Shown piece by piece: positions 11,537 through 23,010 of a DNA stretch of 64,000 nucleotides (its first letter is position 1; every line of letters begins with the position of its first letter). The stretch is from positions 20,950,001 through 21,014,000 of the forward strand of contig CANTUQ010000055.1 of NCBI GenBank assembly GCA_947683425.1, in the 5' to 3' direction. The notes under the pieces were generated by a model. It saw only the letters and a list, made by a program, of their open reading frames with translations. It ran no database searches and was not told where the DNA came from. A program made the position numbers and the translations under genes. Origin of the DNA: Excoecaria cochinchinensis. Its lineage: Eukaryota > Streptophyta > Magnoliopsida > Malpighiales > Euphorbiaceae.

Positions 11537-13633
11537 TGTGAACAGCTTGCAATAAATCGCAAGTGCGTCTATGTTGGGCAACAAGGAGTTTCATGGAGTC
11601 GCCACCCAATAGAACATTGGAAAAGTTTCTCTCGCCTCGGAGAACCTAAGACTGCGCTTAGTATCCATTTTGGGCCAGCCAGAGGGGTCTTGGAAGGTAA
11701 ACCTCTCGCCCTAAGGAGCCTAGGATTAGCGCTAAAGTCTCGTGGCACAAAAAGGTGTATTGGAGGGTAGACCTCTAGCCTCTTTAAGCCTAAATACCAG
11801 AGCTGGGTCCGGGATTTCTCATCTATTTCTACCTCGATTATTTTATGATCAAATTTTAATTATCATTAATCCGCTCTCTCTCCACACAATGCAATTTTAA
11901 TTTAAAAGCGCAAATATTCACATTGAAAGCGACAAGATAAACATATCAAAAATAACATCAAATATAAATTACAATAATACCAGGAGCGGAATACAACTCC
12001 CTTTTAAAAGTGCAAACATACATAAAACAGGGGAATTCATTAATTATGAGGACCTTCGTCCCCGTATGCACAATTAAAGAAAACATTTTGGATGTGATGA
12101 TTTATTTGGGATGAAAATTAGGACATTGGTCCCACTTATTATGAAAAATCCAAATTAATTTATTAGAAATATTTGTGTGGTTTTTATTCATGCGTGCATA
12201 AAAAAACATTTTATTCAATGATATATACAAGGAAATATAAATAAAATGAGAATTGAAAATGAGCAATGAAAATAACAAACTCCGCATATCCTCCTTCTAG
12301 TGCATTGGTGCTCAAATGAGAATAAAACAATGATTTGCAACCAAAAATAAAATAGAAGAGATTCATGTTAGAAATTAACCCAAAGAGATGAGATGACATA
12401 AAAGATAATATGTATAATGACCATATAACACGTATAAGATGCTATAACATGCATAAAAATAATTATGATGCAATTTAACAAGCATAAAGTGAGATAACAT
12501 CATGACAAATGCAATTTATTAATAATAAAGGTTAACATGCATGAAAAAGCCTAAGGTAATATCTAGCATAAAGAAGGCATGAGAAAATAAACTTGAAATT
12601 TAACATACATGCAAAATATGAACAATGACATTAATTGATGTAATGATACTAATACCTAATGACATCAATAAATGAGTGTAATACAAATTATAATAATAAA
12701 ACTAGCATTTATAACAATAATAGCCATAATAAACATCAATGGATGTAAAGAATATTAACAACCTAAGTTGAACATGCATAATGACATAAAAATAAACACC
12801 TTGACATGAAAATGATATGATAAATTTGAAAGAATTAACTTCTTAAATAAATAATTGAAGATAAAAGAAGAAAAATATGGAGACTAAAAGAATTTACATG
12901 TTTAATATGTTAATTGGAAGCAAAAATAAATGAAATTAACAAGAGAATTAATGAGTAAAACTAAGAATAATTACCCTTAAATTCAGTTTTGAAGAATTGA
13001 AGGTAGAAGTGTTGAATTCCTTGTCTTCTCTTGTGAAAATGCTTAGAAAATAGCTTGAAAACTTGAAGAAAAACTCTTGGGAACAAGTGTGTAAGATGGA
13101 TTTTTTCTCTCAACTCAAAAGCTCCAAAATTCAGTTTTTTTCCTCTCTAAATATTCTTAGTTCGTCCTCCTCCAAATCTGAATTTTTTCTAGTGTTTTAA
13201 CCATCAAAAACTACCCAAAAACCACCCAAAACCATCCAAAAATCGTTAAAAAACTAGTGGGGGTCGAAAATGGGCGAAATGGGGCGAAAATGGGGCTACT
13301 GCGCGCAAAGCATAGCCGTGCTTTCAAAAAAGCACAGCTGTGCTTTCGCGCGCGTACTGCGCGCAAAGCACAGCCGTGCTTTTTGGGCAAAATTTTTTTT
13401 TAAAAATTTTAAATTTTAAATTTTTATATAAAATACCCTCAACCTAAAATACATTTTTTCTTCTCCAAAATAATTTTAAAAATATTTTTAAAATATTTAA
13501 AATACATTTTTTACTCATAAAAAAGACAAGGAAAATCACGTCCGAGCTCCAATCTTTTTGCCTATAAGCCGGCGTAGCTAAATTTCATCATCGGGTAATC
13601 CTGATCAAGGCTACTCGGGACCCGGTGTCTACA
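11537..13633 (-). mobile_element. solo Tat-type LTR 'd' nested in LTR 'c', with 5-bp target duplication
   Basis: LTR 'e' shows the empty site (CAGCATGTATAAAGACAC near 29957). In LTR 'c' this site is split: CATGT at 11532-11536, then TGTGAACAGC...GTGTCTACA, then CATGT at 13634-13638. The element is 2097 bp, has TG...CA ends, no internal region and no PBS or polypurine tract, so it is a solo LTR left by LTR-LTR recombination. It is a diverged member of the same family as its host. Its GC-rich cassette is at 13258-13390. Confidence 0.95.
13258..13390. other. GC-rich cassette of solo LTR 'd', palindromic and duplicated
   Basis: It contains the perfect palindrome AAAGCACAGCTGTGCTTT (13329-13346). 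The words TACTGCGCGCAAAGCA and AGCCGTGCTTT occur twice (from 13299 and from 13355), so a unit of about 56 bp is partly duplicated. Confidence 0.8.
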
Positions 13634-13976
13634 CATGTATAAAGACACAAAATAATAGCATTAACATCTAACATGCATAAAAGCCAAAAGTAATAATAAA
13701 AATAATCATGCATAAGATATATAAATAATAATATCAATAATAATAATGATACTAGTATCAAATATTAGCAATAAACAAGGATAATAAAAATTATGATAAT
13801 AAAACTAGCAATTGCAACTATAATAATAACAATAATAAACATAATGAAATAAAAGAATATGAACAACCCAAATTAAGCATGCAAAAATAAAATAATATGT
13901 GACAAACTAATAAAACATGTTAAAACATGGCAAATATTACCAATAATAATATAGACAATCACATGAGCACATGGTA

Positions 13977-13977
13977 A

Positions 13978-14045
<68 letters not shown>

Positions 14046-14129
14046 TATGAACAATTAAATAAGAATAAGAAATAATAATATGAAAAATTCAATATGAACA
14101 ATTAAATAAGAAATAATAATCAAAAAAGA

Positions 14130-14196
<67 letters not shown>
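13977..14196. repeat. AAT microsatellites in LTR 'c'
   Basis: Two (AAT)n arrays (about 13977-14043 and 14126-14196) separated by AT-rich sequence containing GAACAATTAAATAAGA. Confidence 0.92.
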
Positions 14197-14883
14197 TAGG
14201 AACAATTCAATATGAACCATATGAACAATTAAATAATAGATATAAAAGAATTTACATGATAATTAATTAAATAAAAACAAAAGAATAAGAAAATAAGAAG
14301 AAAATGATAGAACTAATAGAATTTACATGTTAACTAATTAATTGGAACCAAAAAAATAAAATTAAAAATTAAATTAAGAAATTGAACCAAGAATGTTTAC
14401 TCTCAAAATTTATCTTGAAGAAATGAAGCTAGATGATCCAATTCATTATCTTGATTTGTAAGAATAAAATTAGAAAATAAAGTATTGAAGATGAATTTTT
14501 ACTCAAGAACAAATAATTGATTTATTTCTCTCAACGTAAAAAATTTGTTAATTGAAAAGAAAAAAAAATTGATCCTTTTTTTTTTGCCTTAAGAATTATT
14601 TGTAAAAATCCTTTAGAAAAGTTGAGAGAATTTGTTTGAGAGAAAAACGAAGAAGAAAAATATTTTTCCTAAAGAAAATCCCCCCAAATTCTTACTAAAA
14701 AACCCTTTTTATTCCTCCCAAAATTTAGAATTTTTTAATTAAGAAATTAAATTGATTTAATTTCATTAAAACCAAAAAACTGAAGAAAATCAAAGTTTTG
14801 GAATTTTAAAAGTTTTACCATTGAATTCTACTAAAAAAATTAAAGAAAAATGACTTTTTTGGGGCCAAAATTGCCAAAAAACG

Positions 14884-14976
14884 GAAAATGGGCGAAGAGG
14901 GGGCGAGTGCCTCACGCGCGCCGAGACTCTGCGGCGCGCGCCTAGCGCTGCCGCGGCCCGACATTCGCGTGATTTT
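14884..14976. other. GC-rich cassette of LTR 'c'
   Basis: A short GC-rich island (GCGCGCCGAGACTC, GGCGCGCGCC, CTGCCGCGGCCCGAC) between conserved AT-rich flanks that are near identical in LTR 'e'; the cassette in 'e' is over twice as long and differs. Confidence 0.7.
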
Positions 14977-15211
14977 TTTTCTAAATTTTCTATAAAACAC
15001 AATAATTTAAAAACTAACTTTTTTTATTCCAAAATAATTTTTTTAAACATTTTTAAAATATTTTTAAAATATATTTTTATTTATTCCTAACAAATCAAAA
15101 CGGCAAGGAAATTAGCACTTCCAACTTTCATTCTTTTTGCTTATAAATCGGCACACTTAATTTCATGATTGGGTAATCCTGATCAAGGTTACTTGGGACC
15201 CGGTGTCTACA

Positions 15212-15367
15212 ATTGCCCCTAATTTTATGGAGGCTAGTGTGTGGGAAAGAAGCGCGTACCTGAGGCTGCCTCCTTCCAGCTGCTCCCTTGGGAACAATGC
15301 TGTGATTTGAGCTGTGGGTATCCTCTTCGATTGCACTGAGTCATTGACAAGACTACAAAGTGTCGGG
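15212..15367 (-). other. T1 3' UTR end with polypurine tract
   Basis: Read on the minus strand it ends AAAATTAGGGGCAAT directly before the LTR start TGTAGACACC, the position of a plus-strand primer. The rest matches 6153-6285 of T2. One tandem-repeat unit (CACTGAGTCATTGACAAGAC) is left at 15335-15358; the chromovirus LTR at 15368 then separates it from the rest of the array. Confidence 0.85.
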
Positions 15368-16726
15368 TGTAACGCCCCGAAAACTACCCTGGTAATATGT
15401 TGGCTGATGAGGGTAATCACGTGAATTTAATAGTGAGTTTGCTAATTTGGATTTAAGAGTAATTAAGAATTGAGGACCCAATTGCATAAATAAAATTATT
15501 TAAGTGACTAAAGTAATGGACTTGAGAAATCAGATTTATGAATGGGCTCAATTTGGACTAAAGAGGCTGTGGGCTTAATCTAAATTAGATGGGTTTTTGG
15601 GCTTAAGGCTTAAAGTCCATTAGTGCGACAGATTTGTAGTAGAGCCCATGATCCATTGCTGTAAATTCCACCTAGGATTATGCATGAGGGAGAGAGAATG
15701 TGACAAGTGGGAATGGCATGCATTGGAGGGAAAAGAGGTGGATTGGCATGCATTGGTTGCAAGGGGCGGCAGCTTTTATTTCCATATTCCTCTCTCTTTC
15801 ATTTTCTGCTTGCTATCTCTCTCATACGTTTCCTTTCAGTTTTCTCTCAAAGATTTCTGTGTTCTTCTACTACTCCTTTCTCCATTGTCCTCTTGGTGTA
15901 TTGGGTGGAAGTTCTGCTGTATTAAAAAGGTCTAGAGGAGTGCATGCGTGTGTGTGTGTTTCTGCATCTTAGAAGGTGAGTTATATTCTACCTGAAAATC
16001 ACCTATCCTCATCTTTGTTGCTTTTTGCTTGAGAATGAGATTCTGATCCTTGTTCTCTATTTCTGGAAATATGGGTATTGGTGGTCACGAGAAAGGAAAA
16101 ACGAAAAGAAGAGGATTGATGATAAAAGTGCCATGTGAGCTTAAGAGGAGCTAAGGATAGAGAGGTTTGGGAACCAATCTTTGTTATATATGTGTAAATT
16201 AGTTTATCATGTGACAATTGAAAGATGATATAGTTGGAATATATGGTTGATTTGTGTTGGAACTGATGATTGAATTGCTGTGTGCTTAATTAAAGTATAA
16301 ACCCTAGTTAGGGAAAAATTCTGTTTATATGTCACCAGACCTCCGTGTAGTGTTTTGGTCATAACTAGAGTTTTAGAACTCCAAATTATGTTATTGTTGC
16401 GCCATTTGAACCATGACTTCCAAAAATACAAAAGTGACACAAATGACTATGAGCTAATTCTGGCTCTAAGAAACCAAAAAATTGCAAAAACAGACGTGTC
16501 TCAACCTTGGTAGGCTCACTGGAACAGTCTGTATTGTTTAATTTATAACTGATGTTTTACAAATCCAATTTACCTGAAACTTGTCCCATTTGAAAGATAA
16601 GACATATATGAATAAATGTTAAGAAGAGACTCTTGCCTAAAACTGAGTTTAAGACATCCGTTTGGGCTGTAAAAAACTGTGGTGCGAAGCAGTCCTGAAG
16701 TTTAGCTTCTGTTTTGCTTATTTTGG

Positions 16727-16767
16727 TATGTCACGGTCACAATGAAATTCATTGCCACCGTGACATA
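16727..16767. repeat. hairpin cassette in the family-2 LTR
   Basis: TATGTCACGGT (16727-16737) pairs exactly with ACCGTGACATA (16757-16767), and AATGAA with TTCATT inside the loop. A second, weaker copy (CTCACGGTCACAACCAATTC) follows near 16801. Related LTRs have GC-rich, self-complementary words at the same relative place. Confidence 0.85.
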
Positions 16768-17946
16768 TGTTTATAGAGGGTAGAATGCCTATTTATGGAC
16801 CTCACGGTCACAACCAATTCATTGCCATAGTGACCCCTCTTTGTTTTGTCTATTTAGGGTGTTTTTCTTTCCGAAATGCACCCGAACTTCACTACGAGTT
16901 CCCATAGCTTGTCCAATCCATGTTTATCATTATAAAATGAGTATCTTAAGCATGATGAACTATGAATGCTAATGTATATAAGTATGTATGAGCTTTAAGT
17001 GTTCTAAGGGTGATGAACTAAGTATGTGAAAGGGGATAATTAAGGATGAAAAACCATGGGTTCGAATATGATAAATGAAGTATATAAGCATATAATTGAG
17101 ATGATCATGCGAATATGTTACTATACGAAATAGAGATGCATGATAGCCTAACTAAGCTTGAATGCATCATCATGCGAACATGCGACTATGTGAATTAGAT
17201 ATGCATGATTAGCCTAACTATGCTTGATTGCATCATAAAGTAAAATAATTACATATGCGATAAATAACCTATGTGCTTGGATTTTAACGTGAGAAGGAGT
17301 CTTGTTATGAGAATGTACACTGCCATTAGAATGAATTATTATGCAAGATATTTAAGGATGTTATATTGGTTCATGCGGATAAATGAGTGGTTGTATATTA
17401 TGATAATGATGAATGTGATTAAATGCTTTCAGCTTATGAGGTGATTATGAATTACATGAATGTGTACTTTGGAGAGGAATGTGAACATGATTGTATGCTT
17501 ACAAACATGTGTGAGCTATTATGCGTTATGAGCTATTTCATATGACTATAAGAATGAGTTATACCATGCGAATATGTTAACCAAGATAGTGAATTATGAA
17601 GTGACCTACCCTGTGTATTATGTGTGTATTAAGTGATGTATATTCGCATACAAACATGATGATTCTCGAATGTAATTAAACATGTGATTATCAACTATGA
17701 AAGAATGAGCTTGGAAACACAATGAGTGTGCAAGTGAAGTGAATGGCTATGTGCTAAAGCGAATGTGATGTTGGCCAACAACATATGTGATATGGCCTAT
17801 CTACGTATGTGATGTGAAAAGTGATCAAAGTGAACTGAATAATTTGTTTAACAACTTAAGCCTGCGAGTCAAGTAGAGGATAGTTAGGCATGCCTCTAGG
17901 GTCAAGTGCTGCAGCCCCATGCGTTAAATGTGTCTGATTCCATGGG

Positions 17947-18131
17947 AATCAGAATGCGAATATCCTTACTGGATTCTTTTATATGTGGAATGATTCAGAA
18001 TGCGAATATCCTTACTGGATTCTGTTATATGTGGAATGATTCAGAATGCGAATATCCTTACTGGATTCTGTTATATGTGGAATGATTCAGAATGCGAATA
18101 TCCTTACTTGATTCTGTTATATGTGGAATGA
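17947..18131 (+). repeat. four copies of a 46-bp tandem repeat
   Basis: The unit begins GATTCAGAATGCGAATATCC and ends GTTATATGTGGAAT; four copies follow head to tail with only one to three differences each. Other family-2 LTRs here have no array at this point, so the expansion is local and recent. Confidence 0.95.
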
Positions 18132-19138
18132 TGAAAAGTACCAGAAGGTACTAATGTGTAAAAGTGATCTCGATGAGATTGTGGGTACCTAGGTGGTACC
18201 GATGCGATACCCGTTATCCGCGTCTTGAGTTGCAGGCGAAGCTTATAATAATAACCATAATAATGATATTGTGACCATGAGCTGAGTATTATGTTAGTGA
18301 GAATGTGAATGTGATATGTTATAATTGTCATGCGATACAGTTATATGGGTATGACTCATTAGGAAGAATATATGTGTATGAGCATGAATATTTGTATAAA
18401 TAAAGCTATAAATTGCTGAAATAACATTAAGAGAATGCCAAAATATGATTAAGTGCATACCCATTGATTTAAGCAATGCAATATGCTTATTGACACAAGA
18501 GTATATGAATAATCTGCATGCAAGTTGTTATGTACCTTAACCTGCTATAAATGTCATGTACTATATAGTTTGTGATTGTAATTTATGCGGATTTGTATTA
18601 AATGGGTGTTGGTGTTGATAATTGATATTGTATAATGTAAGTTAATGCATTATGAGTATAATATGTTATATCTTAAATGCTATGTCGAATCACAAGTAAA
18701 TAACGGTAAGCTTTACATTAATTAATGTATATGTATATGTATATGTGGTACTATTGGAAATTGAATAAAGGTATGCATTGTTTGAGTTTGTATTTGTGAC
18801 ATGCTGAAGGTGTTCTCACATTGGTGAGTGCTAATGGCTATTTGATGTACATATGTTCATATTTATATGTATACTCATAGGTAATTATAAAGCTGTATAT
18901 AAGTATGCGATTCTAGTAATATTAAGACTTATAGAATCCCAAATGAACAACTGAGTAAATACCATATTAAGCAAACAAATATTTGTGTGGGAACTTGGAT
19001 GGTTACTTATGAGTAATTCCTGATGGGTGTACTATTGATGATGTTAAAATGAACTATATGTATATGTGTATATTGCTAGGGTATGTGATTAATATTAGTA
19101 ATCACTATGAGTGTTTATCCATCTTTTATCGTTCCCCA

Positions 19139-19176
19139 CTAAGCGATTATCGCTTAGCATGGATGTTTTGTCCATG
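19139..19176 (+). promoter_or_regulatory. double hairpin near the 3' end of the family-2 LTR
   Basis: Hairpin 1 is CTAAGCGA-TTA-TCGCTTAG (19139-19157), a perfect 8-bp stem. Hairpin 2 is CATGGA-loop-TCCATG (19158-19176). GTAGGTAT follows. The same pair recurs in other LTRs (34356, 37161, 41841, 45395, 54170, 55214, 63265) with altered but still pairing bases. Confidence 0.7.
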
Positions 19177-19540
19177 TAGGTATTTGAAGATAGTATTTGG
19201 AAGACAGTCCAGCATTGCCAACGGCCAACACGTTAGGAACCGCTGCAATAGTAGGCTATTTTGTAATATTATAAGATGTGTAAATATAATTGATATGTGC
19301 ATAAGAACTGAAGTGTTTGTAATAAAGATGTTGTATTTTGTAAAGTCACAACTGATATAAGACTATGAATGATATGAAATTTAATGTTTGGATTTTCGAA
19401 ACGTAATCTAGTATTGTATGTTAAAGAAGTTTTATTAATCCTGAACTTTGTTTGAAAAACTATTTGATGCGCATGTGTTTGTGTTGTAACACTCCATAGT
19501 CACCTTAGTAAATCTCTACAGGTGGTTAGGGGGTGTTACA

Positions 19541-19618
19541 GTTAGTGGTATCAGAGCATAGGTTTAGTCTTTTCTGGGCTAGAGTAGTATAGAAATGCGT
19601 ATAGTTTGTGTTGGCTGG
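19541..19618 (+). other. tRNA-Met primer binding site and truncated internal leader
   Basis: TGGTATCAGAGC (19546-19557) is complementary to the 3' end of plant initiator tRNA-Met, the usual primer of chromoviruses, and lies 5 bp after the LTR end. About 60 bp of leader follow before the sequence changes to T1 tandem repeats at 19619, so the element is broken here. Confidence 0.8.
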
Positions 19619-20395
19619 ATGCAGATGCCATCCGCAGATGATGATGCGCCGAGTCACTGACAACACTACAAAAAGCGCAAGAGGAGAACTGCACCGAGCC
19701 GTTGACAAGACTACAAAAAGTGCAGATGCCATCCGCATATGACGATGCGCCGACTCACTGACAACACTGTAAAAAGTGCAAGAGGAGAACTGCACGCAGT
19801 CACTGACAAGACTACAAAAAGTGCAGGTGCCATCGGCAGATGACGATGCGCCGAGTCGCTGACATGACTACAAAAAGCGCAAGAGGAGAATTGCACCGAG
19901 TCGCTGACAAGACTACAAAAAGTGCAAGAGGAGAATTGCACCGAGTCGCTGACAAGACTACAAAAAGTGCAGGTGCCATCCGCAGATGACGATGCGCTGA
20001 GTCGCTGACAAGACTACAAAAAGCGTAAGAGAAGAACTGCACCGAGTCGCTAACAAGACTACAAAAAGTGCAGGTCCCATCCGCAGATGACGATGCACCG
20101 AGTCACTAACAAGACTAAAAAAAGCGCAAGAGGAGAACTACACCGAGTCGCTGATAAGACGATAAAAAGTGCAGGTGCCATCCGCAGATGATGATGCACC
20201 GAGTCACTGACAAGACTACAAAAAGTGCAAGAGGAGAACTGCACCGAGTCGCTGACAAGACTACAAAAAGTGCAGGTGCCATCCGCAGATGACGATGCGC
20301 CGAGTCGCTGACAAGACTACAAAAAGCGCAAGAGGAGAACTGCATCGAGTCACTGATAAGACTACAAAAAGTGTAGGAAAAACAAATTTGTCTCA
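19619..20395 (-). repeat. 3' UTR tandem-repeat array of T1
   Basis: About 15 copies of a core, GAGTCGCTGACAAGACTAC, followed by AAAAAGTGCA or AAAAAGCGCA. Two spacers alternate (GGTGCCATCCGCAGATGACG and AGAGGAGAACT), giving a higher-order unit of about 101 bp (56 + 45). AGTCGCTGACAAGACT can fold. The array is the reverse complement of the T2 array at 5798-6152. Open frames across it are an effect of the repeat. Confidence 0.95.
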
Positions 20396-21516
20396 AAAGA
20401 GACCCTGGAGAATTGCCTCCGCAACCGTCATCTTGACTTGAATGTCTTGCTCGAATGAATGTTAATGTTGAACTGAAGCCATTCTTGACTAGTCTTTATG
20501 TGTGTTGCCTTCATTTGGACTTTTCCTGCAAAGCTGTGTGCACAGGAATATATACAATAGATTATGCATGCAAGTGTAAATGGCCATATGCAGATATTTG
20601 TATGCGAAAATGGTATGAAATGCATGCAAAAATGGATAGACCATGTCTTAGGTGGTTAAGGGTCCGTTGAGGATATGGCTTGGCCGCTCCACCATCCCCC
20701 TGAGGAACTAGAAATGGCATCTTGACTTAGGGATTCTGACCCGTAAACTCTTCAAAGAGAACTGTCAGTTGTGCATCTTTGCCCCCCGGTCAATGAGCAT
20801 ACGCCAGGAATTCTGACTCATGTCCTGAATTATGCCTCATCTGGCTGAAGGGAAAACATCCAAAGTAATGATGCCTTATTGCTCTAGGCATCAGAAGTCA
20901 TTGCTTTAAAGGTAGTGCGTCCCTTATAGATTTTCACACTAGCTTTTCTTTGTGGGAAATGCGTCCCTTTAGTGATTTTCACATAACCCTATGCCTAACT
21001 TTTGCCTAGAATGGACCCAACCCAATCCAGCGGCTTTTATTTAGTCATCATTTTTTTTGTAGGGCAGACTGCCTATTTTCAGGTTTTCACCCTACCCTTT
21101 AGCCTAACTTTTGCTTAGAAAGCCAGTCACGGTTTTCATCTCTAACGGCCTTCTTTTTTTTTTAAAGGCTAAAATCCTTTTCACTTTTGGAATAATGGTC
21201 GTATGGATTTTATGCTGACAAATAGCTCGAAGCCGATGTCGGGGCAAGTCTGCTGAAGCGTCAAGATGAAAATGGCAATGAGGGCCACTTACAGTAAATT
21301 GCACATATGCAAAGAAAAAATAATGCGCTACTTTTTATACCTGAACTTAAACCATTTTGAGTATGCAAGATAAAGTGCTTTGCTTACATTAAAATATTAT
21401 TGCATAAATGCATATGTTCCAGTCTGATTTCATCACACAAGATCATCATTTGGCATTAATCTCAAAAATACAAGACCCTATCTAATCTCGAGATGGATCG
21501 ATCAAACTCCTGTAAT
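20396..21516 (-). other. T1 non-coding region between gag and the repeat array
   Basis: I see no coding signal for protease, RT or integrase. A block at about 20860-21040 (AAGCCGCTGGATTGGG, AGGCATAG, GGGACGCA, AAGAAAAGCTAGTG on the minus strand) recurs in plus orientation in T3 at 61515-61650, so it is a conserved 3' UTR part of the family. Confidence 0.7.
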
Positions 21517-22020
21517 CTATTTGGAGTCAATCAGATCTTGAATAGCATATCGTAAGGTCATGCAGTTGTCTGTGGTATGCCTAGTGTGCTGGTGAAAATC
21601 ACAATACTGACCCGCCTTGTGATTGGTTTGTCCTTGAGTTCTGGCGGGTTTAGCAAGCAATGGCTGAAGCTTACCTTCTTTCATCAACCTCTTAAGAACC
21701 CAAGACAGTGACTTGCCTAGGTTAGAGAAATGCCTTTGGTCTGCTTTGGTAGCCGCTACATCTACGGTGTTTCCAGATCGATCCCCATTATCGGACCCTG
21801 CTGACTTTCCTACCCCACGATTACCATAATTTCTCCGGGCATAATTATCATTGTTTGCCTTCCTTGCCAGGTACTCTCCTTCAGCTTCTATGGCTATGTC
21901 TTTCAAGCACTCCCAGTCCTTTATACCCTTCAACTTTAACCCATCTTTCAGATGTGGGCTAGCATTCCTGATAAACAGCCTTATCTGGTCCGGAGTGTCC
22001 GGCTTCCTCTTCATCTCCAT
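21517..22020 (-). pseudogene. T1 gag, C-terminal part
   Basis: The frame gives 167 residues. The start resembles the end of a retrotransposon gag domain (PDTPDQIRLFIRNASPHLKDGL). The tail has a Cys/His cluster, YCDFHQHTRHTTDNC followed by MTLRYAIQDLI, the variant knuckle typical of Tat-group gag, which would bind element RNA in the virus-like particle. Its first Met is not a real start: the CACTA element at 22022-27024 and its ATT duplication split the gene here, and the frame continues across the empty site into 27025-27455. The stop at 21517 ends the coding region; no pol follows. Confidence 0.85.
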
Positions 22021-22021
22021 T

Positions 22022-22322
22022 CACTATAAGAAAATTGAATTTTAACGACCAAAATTTAACGAAAGGATAAAAATTCGGTCGTTAAAATATACAAATAACG
22101 AAGGAAAATTAATCCGGTCGTTAGTTCTTAAATTTTATTGTTATATAATGAGGGGTTTAAATCTAGTCGTTAAAACAATAAAAATCATGTCGTTAAAATA
22201 TACAAATAACGAAGGAAAATTAATCCGATCATTAATTCTTAAATTTTATTATTATATAGCGAAGGAATTAAATTTGGTCATTAAAACAATAAAAATCCGG
22301 TGGTTAATGTTGTAAAATAATT
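22022..22322. repeat. left TIR and subterminal repeats of the CACTA element
   Basis: After the TIR come many copies of GGTCGTTAAA and TTAACGACC. A unit of 111 bp is duplicated in tandem (AAAATATACAAATAACGAAG at 22084 and 22195). In characterised CACTA elements the subterminal repeats bind transposase. Confidence 0.85.
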
Positions 22323-22409
22323 GGCGAGACTTCATCTTTACCTCTAAATTAAAACATAGGTAAATACAACCCTAAAAGTTAAAATCACCAATTCCCTTTT
22401 TCCAATTTG

Positions 22410-23010
22410 CATACAAAATGCATTTTGTCTCTCACAATGGATGGTGCCCCCTTATGCCTGGATCGCCTCACCGCCGCACCGCCTCACAGCCGTCGCGGGT
22501 CACGTCTGCCTCGCCTAGTCGCTACCGCCTCGTGTTGCATTGGCCTTGCCTCGCCGTCGAGCTGCCTCGCCTTGCCCCTATCGCGCTTCGCATCTGCCCA
22601 TCCTAGCCACAGCTGCATCGACTCGAGTCGCGTCACCCTCGCCTTATCGCCGCTGCATCGCCTCGCATCGGGTCGATAGTTGCCTCGTCTATTGGATTAT
22701 AAGGTACATTGCCTTTGTTACCTAAAGGTCCTCCATTTTGAATTGCCTTTAGGTTATAACCTTTCGTTGGAAGAAGGAAGGAACTGATTTCACTCAAAGA
22801 TATCTTGTATAGGTGCTTGCCGACATAATTGATTTGCCATGTCGAATTACAAGAGGCTGTAAATATTGTAAAAGGGATGATGCATCCTCGTGTCTTGTTC
22901 GATTTGGGCTTGACAGGTATTTTTTTTCTCTTGTTCCTACAACTTTCATTTCTTCAGGTGTGAAACAAATAAATTTACACTTGAGCATACTTCAATTTTA
23001 ATTGTTTTCC
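22410..23010 (+). other. exon-like, GC-rich and spliced-looking stretch in the CACTA element
   Basis: 22430-22690 is GC-rich (CGCCGC, CGTCGAGCTGCC words) in an AT-rich element, and three frames stay open across it. Further on GACAG/GTATTT near 22914 looks like a splice donor and TTCTTCAG/GTGTG near 22960 like an acceptor. I recognise no protein family; it could be captured host sequence or decayed transposon genes. Confidence 0.35.

Larger units (their letters stand above)
10340..15211 (-). repeat. Tat-type LTR 'c' (3' LTR of T1)
   Basis: The right end is GACCCGGTGTCTACA (15211), next to a polypurine tract. The left end lacks the last 20 bp or so seen in LTR 'e' and joins LTR 'b' directly. 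Without nested LTR 'd' it is about 2.77 kb. It shares with LTR 'e' the GAGTCGCCACCCAATAGAAC block, both AAT microsatellites and the GC-rich cassette (14884-14976), though the cassettes themselves differ. Plus-strand frames such as 11144-11392 on the reverse strand are AT-rich noise. Confidence 0.85.
15368..19540 (+). repeat. chromovirus-type LTR (family 2), probably a 5' LTR
   Basis: It starts TGTAACGCCCCG and ends GGGGGTGTTACA; the short imperfect inverted ends and the PBS that follows fix both borders. At 4.17 kb it is long, as in Tekay/Del chromoviruses. Features in order: an AT-rich head, a CT-rich leader near 15785-15900, a hairpin cassette (16727-16767), 46-bp tandem repeats (17947-18131), a double hairpin (19139-19176) and a terminal 56-bp block starting TGTAACACTCC. 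It split the T1 tandem array. The internal region breaks off about 80 bp after the LTR, so the rest of the element is deleted. No genes are seen. Confidence 0.85.

Noticed and set aside
19619..20395. Regular repeats with alternating spacers looked like a CRISPR array
   Set aside because: The spacers are themselves repeated, the setting is a plant retrotransposon 3' UTR, and a related array lies in T2.
19526..20396. Minus-strand frames with repeated CSLVSDS-like words
   Set aside because: They are translations of the tandem repeat, with phases that change when spacer length changes.
22407..22725. A real protein gene in the GC-rich part of the CACTA element
   Set aside because: Three frames are open at once, which points to composition; no start context or family motif. 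Kept only as exon-like sequence.
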